Source: Chloroflexota bacterium (GTDB lineage: Bacteria; Chloroflexota; Anaerolineae; Anaerolineales; Villigracilaceae). Taken from it: 12,166 bases of DNA. The notes beneath the pieces were generated by a model. The model had not been told where the DNA came from. It made no database searches and worked only from the letters and a program-made list of their open reading frames with translations. Where the stretch lies: assembly GCA_026389975.1 (NCBI GenBank), contig JAPLGV010000416.1, positions 1-12,166 of the forward strand. The letters are read 5' to 3'. The position numbers and the translations under genes are program-made. Positions 6,838-12,166 of this stretch are shown here, piece by piece (the first letter of the stretch is position 1; the number at the start of each line of letters is the position of its first letter).

Positions 6838-7830
6838 ATGAATCCAGGCAGGCAATTGCAAAAACGCAGGATAAAGATAGCCGTGATAAACGGCTGTCTC
6901 CTGCTATCATTCCTAGCGGCTTGTACTTCTTCAACCCCGGCCATCCCCACGGAGGCGGTGCCTTCACCCGATGGCAGCCTGCCATCCCCAACTCTCGCCG
7001 CTGCCTCTCCCACCGCCGAATTAACCCCGACATCCACCCCCACGCCGCTCCCGCCGGACTTCTGGCAGCAACTCCCTGTCATCCCCGAAAAAATCAGCGA
7101 CCGCCTCCGCGAAATATACCGCCTCGGGCTGACCCTGGGGAATAACCCCCACGTTTTCTCCCGCATCGGCGACTGCGCCAGTGCCGCCCCAGCCTTCCTG
7201 GTCGGCTTTGACCGTAATTACAATCTGGGAGAGTACACGGTCCTCCAGCCCGCCATTGACTATTTTCAGGGTTCCTTTGAACGCCCCAGCCTGGCCGCCA
7301 AAAACGGATTGAACACCGCCGGGCTGTTGACCACCCTCTGGACTGGCGAGCAGTGCCTGAACAAAGAGACCCTGCTCGACTGCCAGTACCGCCTCGACCG
7401 TCCCAGTTTTGCCTTTATTTCCATCGGCACCAACGAAGCCTACTACATCCACCACGACCCGCCATCCTTCGAGCGCAACATGCGCATCATCATCGAAGAT
7501 ACGATTGCCCAGGGCATTATTCCCATCCTGGGCACCAAAGCCGATGACTTTGAAGGCGATAATTCCATCAATGCCACAATCGCCCGCCTCGCCCTGGAAT
7601 ACGAACTGCCGCTCTGGAATTTCTGGCTGGCAGTCCAGCCTCTGCCAGGCCAGGGGATCATCGATCCGGCACACCTCAGTACTATTTCGTATGCCAATTT
7701 TACCGATTTCTCCATTCCCCATAGTTTGGAATATGGCATGCAGATGCGCAACCTGACCGCCCTGCAAATGCTCTACTTTTTATGGCAGCAATTGGTTGCG
7801 CCTGATCTTACCCCGACCCCCGCGCCGTAA
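6838..7830 (+). CDS. SGNH/GDSL-hydrolase-like secreted lipoprotein
   Basis: A predicted surface lipoprotein of 330 residues. Residues 1-28 are a basic then hydrophobic signal peptide with lipobox LAAC and Cys29. Residues about 30-75 are a Thr/Pro/Ser-rich linker. The rest resembles an SGNH hydrolase fold: block I is IGDCAS (110-115), block III is GTNE (197-200), and the block V Asp-His pair fits DPAHL (Asp276, His279). Other conserved-looking stretches are GTKADDFEGD and LPLWNFWLAVQ. The usual nucleophile Ser of the GDS motif is Cys113 here, so esterase activity is uncertain. An upstream TTG in frame (6715) would add 41 residues before the signal peptide, so the ATG at 6838 is chosen. The only ribosome-binding-like sequence, AAGGT (6826-6830), lies in the end of the inverted-repeat element. 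A terminator follows at 8033. Confidence 0.8.
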   Translation: MNPGRQLQKRRIKIAVINGCLLLSFLAACTSSTPAIPTEAVPSPDGSLPSPTLAAASPTAELTPTSTPTPLPPDFWQQLPVIPEKISDRLREIYRLGLTLGNNPHVFSRIGDCASAAPAFLVGFDRNYNLGEYTVLQPAIDYFQGSFERPSLAAKNGLNTAGLLTTLWTGEQCLNKETLLDCQYRLDRPSFAFISIGTNEAYYIHHDPPSFERNMRIIIEDTIAQGIIPILGTKADDFEGDNSINATIARLALEYELPLWNFWLAVQPLPGQGIIDPAHLSTISYANFTDFSIPHSLEYGMQMRNLTALQMLYFLWQQLVAPDLTPTPAP

Positions 7831-7882
7831 GACCAGGATGGCTATGGCTTTCTCATGTTTCCTTGAAAAACACCGTTATCTG

Positions 7883-8005
7883 TGTCATTGCGAGGGCTGG
7901 GTGCTCTTTCCAGCCCGAAGCAATCCCCTTCCCATCTCGGAGATTGCGTTGTCGGGTCTCGATACGGCGAAAGAGCACGCCTACTCGACCCTCCTCGCAA
8001 CGACA
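7883..8005. repeat. Imperfect palindromic intergenic repeat element
   Basis: The outer ends TGTCATTGCGAGG (7883-7895) and CCTCGCAACGACA (7993-8005) are inverted repeats with one mismatch in 13. Inner pairs are GTGCTCTTTC (7901-7910) with GAAAGAGCAC (7969-7978), perfect, and GCAATC (7920-7925) with GATTGC (7942-7947). From memory, the TCATTGCGAGG...GAAGCAATC pattern is a widely dispersed bacterial intergenic repeat; this was not checked against other genomes. It encodes nothing convincing and lies between two converging genes. Confidence 0.7.
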
Positions 8006-8032
8006 CGCCCATTCTTCGATGCAATTACATTC

Positions 8033-8068
8033 AAGGCCCCTGAAGGCGGTGTCACTTCAGGGGCTTTT
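8033..8068 (+). terminator. Intrinsic terminator after the lipoprotein gene
   Basis: GCCCCTGAAG (8036-8045) pairs perfectly with CTTCAGGGGC (8055-8064) across a 9-base loop. The stem is extended by A-T and G-T pairs and followed by TTTT (8065-8068). The T-run is on the plus strand, so it mainly terminates the plus-strand lipoprotein transcript just before the converging minus-strand gene. Confidence 0.8.
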
Positions 8069-8072
8069 GCGT

Positions 8073-8357
8073 TCAGCGTTCTTCCACCCAATCAATGACT
8101 GTACCACCGCATTCCGGATAATAAGGGCTTACCAGCCAGTTCATCCCATGTTCCCATGTGACGCGGAACTCTCTAACAACAAAGTATTTGTCAGCATGAA
8201 TATCGTACATCCTTTGGTTTAATTTCGGAACAGGGGTAAAAGGGTATAGTTGCTCAAGAACGATTTCCTTGTCTTCATTAGGAATATCAAATTCTTCAAC
8301 GAAGTCGCCGTTGGCAAGCTGGAGAGGTCTTGTTTCGTAAGGGAGCTTTTCTTCCAT
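8073..8357 (-). CDS. Small protein of unknown function (94 aa)
   Basis: I do not recognise this protein. It is acidic and rich in aromatic residues (PYETRPLQ at the start, WEHGMNWLVSPYYPECGG near the end, closing with VIDWVEER). It has no signal peptide or membrane segment, so it is likely cytoplasmic and soluble. The ATG at 8357 is chosen because GAGG lies 6 bases upstream. A TTG at 8384 would add nine residues but lacks a clear ribosome binding site. The gene begins 29 bases after the stop of the DUF885 gene in the same direction and could be co-transcribed. Its base composition is clearly more AT-rich than that neighbour, which hints at a separate origin. It ends 5 bases past the plus-strand terminator and converges on the lipoprotein gene. 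Confidence 0.65.
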   Translation of the reverse strand: MEEKLPYETRPLQLANGDFVEEFDIPNEDKEIVLEQLYPFTPVPKLNQRMYDIHADKYFVVREFRVTWEHGMNWLVSPYYPECGGTVIDWVEER

Positions 8358-8386
8358 TGCAACCTCATTTCTCTTCTGCTTCAAGT

Positions 8387-10192
8387 CTACTTGGCCGCTG
8401 TGATGTACGCGTCCACCACGCGCTCGAGGAGTTTGAGCGGCATAGACCCGTTCTTCAGCACCACATCGTGGAACTTGCGCAGGTCGAATTTGTCGCCCAG
8501 AGCTTTCCTGGCCTTGTCGCGCAGCTCAACCATTTTGATCTCGCCAATCTTGTAGGCGCAGGCCTGACCGGGCATGACGATATAGCGTTCAATCTCACTG
8601 ACCACCGTCTCCCGTGCGCAGGCAGTATGACCTTCGTTGTACTCGATGGCCTGTTCGCGGGTCCACTTCTTGTGGTGGATGCCGGTGTCCACCACCAGGC
8701 GCACGGCGCGGAACAACTCAGAATCGAGGGTGCCCAGTTCGCCGTAGGGGTCGTCTTTGTACAAACCAATCTCACGCGCCAGCTTCTCGGCGTACAGCGC
8801 CCAGCCTTCGGCATAGGCCGTGAACGGCACCATGCGGCGGAAGAACGGCACGCCTTTCAGTTCCTGGGCAATCGCTATCTGGAAGTGGTGGCCGGGGATG
8901 CCCTCGTGATAGGCGAGCGTTTTCATCCCGAACTTGTGGACTTCTTTCATATCACGCATGTTGGCGTAGAAGACGCCCGGACGCCCGCCGCCTATCGCTG
9001 CCGGCTGGTAATAAGCCCCGGCGGAGGTCTTTTCGCGGAACTCCGGGACGCGTTCGACCTTCAGGGCGGCCTTCGGGCGGACGGCAAAGTACGGGTCCAG
9101 CCCGGCGTTCATTTCGTCCAGGATGCGCTTGTATTCGGCCAGACCGGCGAGGCGGCCTTCATCCGTGTTCGGGTAGAGGAAGCGTTCCTCTTTGCCGAAC
9201 ACGGCCAGTTTCTTGGGGGCATTCTTGACGCCCTTGTAACCAAGTTTCTCCAGGATGGCCATCATCTCGCCTTCGATGCGCGTCACTTCTTTCAAGCCGA
9301 TCTCATGCACCTGCTCCGGCGTGTACCCGGTGGTGGTGTTGCTGCGCAGGCAGTTTGCGTAATAAGCGCCGCCCTCGGGCAGTTTCCAGACGCCGTCGTC
9401 GGAGGTGGCTTTTTGCTCCAGCGCGGTAAAGTAGGCGATGAACTTCTGGTAGGCGGGATAAACCGTCCGGGTGATCCCGGCCTCGGCCGCCGCGAGCAGA
9501 CTCTCCCGATCGCGTGCGCTGATCTTTTCCAGTTTGATCAGTTTGTCTTTGAAGACGGTGTAAAGCGGATTCTCGTCCGCCGGTTGGCCGATGAAGGCAA
9601 TCATCTCGTCCAGCACGCGGCGGATGACGAACCTGGGCGGCAGGACGCCCTTTTCTTCCCGGATTTTGAGCCCCTCCAGCACCTGGTCAAACTTGACCCC
9701 GAAGCAGTTCAGGCGTTTGACATAGTTGCGCCCTTCGAGTTTGCTGACCAGCGGGTGCATAGTCAGCATGAAATTGGGCAGCTCGGACTGGAGGCCGAAC
9801 ATCTGGTTGAGCGGGTAGTCGTGGAAGCGGAATTTTTCGGTGCGCGTCAAATCATCCAGGAACCAGTCCATGATGTCGGTGGAAAGCAGTATGCCCGGTG
9901 ACTGACGCTTGCGGGGATAACTGCGTAGGTGGGCAAGGTCGCGGTTCATCCATTTGTACATTTTGGTCTCGTTTGCCACCGAGGCGTCCGAGAGTTTGGC
10001 GTTGTGATCGTGCAGGCCGAACTTTTCGAGGATGCCGAGCATGGTCAGCAGTTCAGGGCCTTTCAGGGCAAAGTGCAGGAAGGTGCGCGTGTAGAGCAAT
10101 TTGACGCTCCACGGCTTGCCCCAGATGAGGGCGACAAGGAACCAGACGAGCAGCAGAACGATGACAGCAATCGGGATGTAAACGATAGTCAT
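8387..10192 (-). CDS. DUF885 family membrane-anchored metallopeptidase-like protein
   Basis: 601 residues, the usual size for the DUF885 family. Members look like zinc metallopeptidases, possibly peptidase or carboxypeptidase in action. Residues about 4-24 are a hydrophobic helix without a lipobox or clear cleavage site, so the protein is probably an N-terminally anchored membrane protein with its catalytic domain outside the cytoplasm; the topology is inferred. The diagnostic motif HEGIPGHH is at 429-436 and the downstream EGWALYAE at 462-469 supplies a probable further metal-ligand Glu. GGGRPGVFYAN (401-411) before the motif is also typical. The ATG at 10192 has a strong AGGAGG (10205-10200) 7 bases upstream. 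It is the first gene of a minus-strand pair. The physiological substrate is unknown. Confidence 0.9.
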   Translation of the reverse strand: MTIVYIPIAVIVLLLVWFLVALIWGKPWSVKLLYTRTFLHFALKGPELLTMLGILEKFGLHDHNAKLSDASVANETKMYKWMNRDLAHLRSYPRKRQSPGILLSTDIMDWFLDDLTRTEKFRFHDYPLNQMFGLQSELPNFMLTMHPLVSKLEGRNYVKRLNCFGVKFDQVLEGLKIREEKGVLPPRFVIRRVLDEMIAFIGQPADENPLYTVFKDKLIKLEKISARDRESLLAAAEAGITRTVYPAYQKFIAYFTALEQKATSDDGVWKLPEGGAYYANCLRSNTTTGYTPEQVHEIGLKEVTRIEGEMMAILEKLGYKGVKNAPKKLAVFGKEERFLYPNTDEGRLAGLAEYKRILDEMNAGLDPYFAVRPKAALKVERVPEFREKTSAGAYYQPAAIGGGRPGVFYANMRDMKEVHKFGMKTLAYHEGIPGHHFQIAIAQELKGVPFFRRMVPFTAYAEGWALYAEKLAREIGLYKDDPYGELGTLDSELFRAVRLVVDTGIHHKKWTREQAIEYNEGHTACARETVVSEIERYIVMPGQACAYKIGEIKMVELRDKARKALGDKFDLRKFHDVVLKNGSMPLKLLERVVDAYITAAK

Positions 10193-10222
10193 AGGGGAAC
10201 CTCCTTTTGAGAGTTCTGGTTG

Positions 10223-10228
10223 ATTTTA
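10223..10228 (-). promoter_or_regulatory. Possible -10 element for the DUF885 gene
   Basis: On the minus strand TAAAAT (10228-10223) lies about 30 bases before the ATG, giving a short leader that contains the AGGAGG. A poor -35 (TTATCT) sits 18 bases further upstream. This region overlaps the start of the plus-strand GH114-like remnant. Confidence 0.35.
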
Positions 10229-10272
10229 CACGGAAACCGATTTCAGAGATAACCGGGGGGATTTATAAAGCC

Positions 10273-10446
10273 TGGCAGTGTGCGAACCTGCGTGCCTTCA
10301 TCGAAGCGAGGAAACCCGTCTTCGCCATCGAATACACCGATATGGGCGATGGCTTCAACGCGGTCTGCGCGGAAGCGAAATCGCCGGGGCTGATCATGCT
10401 CCTGAAACACCCCAATCTCGATGTGGTTCGTCAGGCCTGCACCTGA
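10273..10446 (+). pseudogene. C-terminal remnant of a GH114-type (TM1410-like) glycoside hydrolase
   Basis: The reading frame ending at the TGA at 10444-10446 encodes QCANLRAFIEARKPVFAIEY and ends LMLLKHPNLDVVRQACT after an 'FNAVCAEAKSPGL' stretch. From memory this matches the end of GH114 endo-alpha-1,4-polygalactosaminidase-like proteins (pattern EQC...FIEAGKPVF.VEY...C..A...G....K...LD..R.AC). Only about 58 of the usual 250 or more residues remain. The frame is open back to a TTG at 10207, but those residues do not resemble the family and overlap the ribosome binding and promoter region of the divergent DUF885 gene. It therefore looks like a truncated leftover, probably not expressed as an enzyme. 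The identification has not been checked by a search. Confidence 0.6.
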
Positions 10447-10478
10447 ATGATTCCTGATGGAACGAGGCACTGTCTGGT

Positions 10479-10506
10479 TTGCAAAACCGGCATTTTGCAC
10501 TATACT
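10479..10506 (+). promoter_or_regulatory. Candidate sigma70-type promoter
   Basis: TTGCAA (10479-10484) and TATACT (10501-10506) are separated by 16 bases. The -10 matches consensus at 5 of 6 positions and the -35 at 4 of 6. It points into the non-coding region towards the hairpin at 10669. Confidence 0.45.
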
Positions 10507-10668
10507 ATTTCTAACCCTTCTCATTTTTGGCCGACCATAAACTGTTGAGCCGCCAAAGAGTGGCCGGATAACGTTAATATCACCCTCGAATATGGTGTTT
10601 GGTTAGAAGCAGTATTTGGAAAAAGAAAAGCTCAGCGAAAAACCCTTGGGCTTTTAGATATTATATAA

Positions 10669-10689
10669 AAAAACGGCTCTCCCGTTTTT
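10669..10689. terminator. Candidate bidirectional intrinsic terminator
   Basis: AAAAACGG (10669-10676) pairs perfectly with CCGTTTTT (10682-10689) around a CTCTC loop, with extra A residues on the left (10667-10668). Each strand therefore shows a hairpin ending in a T-run. Only three of the eight pairs are G-C, so strength is uncertain. An alternative hairpin CCCGTT-TTT-AACGGG overlaps it at 10681-10695. Confidence 0.5.
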
Positions 10690-10849
10690 AACGGGAAAAT
10701 TACACCGAACTGATTGCCCTTTCTTTTTGTGCGGTTGTAAAATACACTAATCCAATAGATAGAAACTACATCATCAATAGTTTTTTAACAAATCACAGGA
10801 GTGCAATTTCGTAACGTATTTCAAATAGCTGATCGGCTAAATAAATGTG

Positions 10850-11155
10850 ATGAAAACAAAAGTTTACTGGATATCCAGGCTTCGTCAAACCTTCAGATCT
10901 TTCCTTTTCAAGGATCAAAGACAAATGATCGGCGGGGTGATTTTTATCATCGGCTTGATCCTCGGCTTAGGTTTCAACAGCCTGGCCGTGATAGCTGATC
11001 TGAATGGGGTTGGTTTTTGGGGAGATTCCAAAGATGCCGCCGCGTTTGACCGCGAGCAGCCCACCCAGGCTGAACTGGTCAAGATGCGCTGCCCCATCCT
11101 GCTGTCTCCCGGAGAAGAAGGGAATATAACAGCCACTTTCCGGAATCCCCGGTAA
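10850..11155 (+). pseudogene. N-terminal part of a membrane protein, interrupted
   Basis: From the ATG at 10850 the frame gives a basic N-terminus (MKTKVYWISRLRQTFRSFLF), one membrane helix (about residues 28-49, GGVIFIIGLILGLGFNSLAV) and an extracytoplasmic stretch with CPILLSPGEEGNITATFRNP. It stops at a TAA at 11153. The last part resembles the start of a beta-sandwich that should continue, so the protein looks cut off. The frame at 11287-11607 looks like the C-terminal end of the same kind of protein. The first 20 residues closely resemble those of the permease-like gene at 11616, which suggests a common operon or family. The product is unknown; the family role is probably tied to an ABC exporter by context. 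A complete copy is not present in the window. Confidence 0.6.
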
Positions 11156-11252
11156 AGTCCTCGTTGAAGCGGTTCTGGGCCGATGCCGCCGTCGCTAGAA
11201 GCAGGACCAGCGCCATCGACACCACTACCATAGCCAAACACATTATTTTCAT
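11079..11252 (-). pseudogene. 5' fragment of a secreted-protein gene, reversed within the membrane-protein gene
   Basis: On the minus strand the ATG at 11252 has a good AAGGAAG ribosome binding site (about 11260-11266) and encodes a classic signal peptide (MKIMCLAMVVVSMALVLLLA, then TAASA-Q as the probable cleavage site). The start of a mature domain follows, NRFNEDFTGDSGKW, of the sort seen at the beginning of secreted jelly-roll or LamG-like proteins. After about residue 40 the frame runs into the complement of the plus-strand membrane gene and stops at 11079. The fragment is therefore the beginning of a gene whose remainder is missing. It sits exactly where the plus-strand membrane protein breaks. 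The join lies somewhere in 11133-11152, where both reading frames still look plausible. Confidence 0.5.
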
Positions 11253-11267
11253 CGTTTTTCTTCCTTT

Positions 11268-11281
11268 CCACAAAAGTGTGG
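11268..11281. repeat. Short inverted repeat at the edge of the reversed fragment
   Basis: CCACA (11268-11272) and TGTGG (11277-11281) form a 5-bp stem with a 4-base loop. It lies just upstream of the ribosome binding site of the reversed signal-peptide fragment and just before membrane-protein coding sequence resumes. It could mark the join or be chance. Confidence 0.3.
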
Positions 11282-11607
11282 TTTGTTATTGGAGGGCCAA
11301 ATACGATTCTTGTGGGATTTTCGTCTTGAGCATCTTCGGATTGAAGGGAGCCTCGATCGTCTTCCTGATTTTTGTAACCAGCCTTATAAGTCTGGTAGCT
11401 GGTAGTTTTCTCCTTTATCGTAAAGGCTCTCTCATTCAGAGATCTTCACCCCGGATCGATCATGGCTTGTATGGATTGGGCGGCATTATACTGATAGGTA
11501 TGATTGCTAATCTTCTCGGTTTGTGGATCTTTGCCGGGCTCCTCCTGCTGTTGGCTGTACTACTCACCAGCATATTATTTTTCAACCTGCTTAACCTAAG
11601 AGGATAG
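11281..11607 (+). pseudogene. C-terminal part of the interrupted membrane protein
   Basis: The frame ending at the TAG at 11605-11607 encodes AKYDSCGIFVLSIFGLKG followed by three hydrophobic helices: SIVFLIFVTSLISLVAGSFL, then GLGGIILIGMIANLLGLWIF and AGLLLLLAVLLTSILFF. An SCG-I-VL segment just before the terminal helices is what I would expect at the end of the same membrane-protein type that begins at 10850. The in-frame codons upstream (11164-11280) are the complement of the reversed secreted-protein fragment, so no genuine start is visible. The permease-like gene begins 8 bases after its stop, consistent with an operon. If translated alone it would need a GTG (11278) or TTG start with no ribosome binding site. 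Confidence 0.5.
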
Positions 11608-11615
11608 CAGATGCT

Positions 11616-12166
11616 ATGAAAACAAATGTTCCCTTGATATCCAGTCTCCGCAAACCATTCAGATCCTTGCTTTTATTGATCCTGTTCGGGTTGATCTCAT
11701 TTGGCTTTGTTACGAAAGCAGTTGGATTTATCCTGGTGCAGCGCGAAACGGGGGTTTTAGGAAGCTACTACCGCTCCATTGGCGTTCTCGAAAATATTGA
11801 AGATCCGCAAGCGGGTGATATTTCAGCCGGGATCGAATTGATCGAAACCAGCCCCTTTTTTGCCTATGGCGACCAGCGGGAGAGGGTTTCAGGAGTCATG
11901 CCAGAAACTTATAATCAAAACATTATCGATTCAAACAATAGTTATATAATGAATGTGGTTCCTCAAGAATATTGGCCCAATACCCACACATATGATATAT
12001 GGTTTACCGGTGATCTTATCGATAAAGAGGAAATAAAGACCCGGGCCAAACTGCCAGAAAATCAGAGAACGGTTGGTTATTACCTCAAATTCAACATCAA
12101 TACCCTCTTCGCCGGATACCCCGATTATGCCAGCCAGGGAAAACCGGTAGGTCTCCTTTTTTTGTT
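11616..12166 (+). CDS. Probable ABC transporter permease, N-terminal part (runs off the right edge)
   Basis: 183 codons are visible. A basic N-terminus (MKTNVPLISSLRKPFRSLLL) leads into one membrane helix (about residues 18-41, LLLILFGLISFGFVTKAVGF). A large extracytoplasmic region then continues past the end of the window. The arrangement of one helix followed by a long soluble domain, together with RSLLLLILFGLISFGFV, is what FtsX/MacB-type ABC permeases show. The diagnostic C-terminal helices are not included, so the call rests on layout and context. The ATG at 11616 is preceded by AGAGGA (about 11599-11604). The alternative ATG at 11611 stops after two codons. The stop of the upstream membrane-protein fragment is 8 bases away. 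Its base composition is more AT-rich than that of the exporter operon at the left. Confidence 0.65.
   Translation, partial: MKTNVPLISSLRKPFRSLLLLILFGLISFGFVTKAVGFILVQRETGVLGSYYRSIGVLENIEDPQAGDISAGIELIETSPFFAYGDQRERVSGVMPETYNQNIIDSNNSYIMNVVPQEYWPNTHTYDIWFTGDLIDKEEIKTRAKLPENQRTVGYYLKFNINTLFAGYPDYASQGKPVGLLFL

Larger units (their letters stand above)
10447..10849. other. Intergenic region without a convincing gene
   Basis: This AT-rich stretch of about 400 bases holds a promoter-like pair (10479-10506), a hairpin with flanking A and T runs (10669-10689) and a small additional CCCTTGGG hairpin near 10643-10650. A 39-codon open stretch (10549-10668) without a start codon lies between the two signals. 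Upstream of the gene at 10850 there is no clear ribosome binding site directly before the ATG. AGGAG at 10797-10801 is too far away. Confidence 0.6.

Noticed and set aside
8330..9901. Long plus-strand open frame (523 codons) opposite the DUF885 gene
   Set aside because: It mirrors the DUF885 coding frame, has no recognisable domain, and starts inside the unrelated small gene.
10549..10668. 39-codon open stretch (ITLEYGVWLEAVFGKRKAQR region)
   Set aside because: It looks mildly protein-like but has no start codon or ribosome binding site and no recognised family. It is kept only as part of the intergenic description.
10801..10998. GTG-initiated 65-codon frame overlapping the start of the membrane gene
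   Set aside because: The AGGAG sits directly on the GTG, and the frame overlaps the better-supported frame starting at 10850, whose start matches that of the next gene.

Overview
The window looks like a moderately GC-rich bacterial chromosome segment. It is probably from the phylum Chloroflexota (Anaerolineae-like). This rests on family resemblance only: an FtsX-type ABC exporter with a cyclic-nucleotide-binding domain on one ATPase, Pro/Thr-rich SGNH lipoproteins, a GH114-like fragment and short palindromic repeat elements. No rRNA, tRNA, CRISPR array or complete insertion sequence was seen.

Region 1 (1-5672, all minus strand) is one operon for a MacAB-like export system. In transcription order it holds an ABC ATPase (GTG start at 5672), a second ATPase with a C-terminal cyclic-nucleotide-binding domain (ATGA overlap with the first, and broken by an apparent 23-nt deletion), a large double-FtsX permease, and a lipoprotein membrane-fusion adaptor that runs off the left edge. 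Both ATPase genes carry GC-rich tandem repeats that encode Pro/Gly-rich segments.

Region 2 (5673-8072, mostly plus strand) starts at a divergent promoter region. It holds a homocysteine S-methyltransferase family gene, a short inverted-repeat (MITE-like) element whose right end supplies the apparent ribosome binding site of the next gene, and an SGNH-hydrolase-like lipoprotein gene. A second inverted-repeat element and an intrinsic terminator follow.

Region 3 (8073-10446) holds a minus-strand pair: a membrane-anchored DUF885 metallopeptidase-like gene followed by a small AT-richer gene of unknown function. Upstream of it lies a plus-strand C-terminal remnant of a GH114-type glycoside hydrolase.

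Region 4 (10447-12166) is more AT-rich. It has about 400 bases without a convincing gene, containing a promoter-like and a terminator-like signal. Next comes a membrane-protein gene that appears split into N- and C-terminal parts by a reversed fragment of a secreted-protein gene. Last is the start of a protein that looks like an ABC permease. The split gene and this last gene begin with nearly the same 20 residues, so they probably belong to one operon or family set.

Main points of interest: the lesion in the second ATPase, the in-frame GC-rich repeats in two adjacent ATPase genes, the palindromic element that reaches into a translation start, the Cys at the nucleophile position of the SGNH lipoprotein, and the apparent rearrangement near 11140-11290. 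No clearly new defence or biosynthetic system was recognised.
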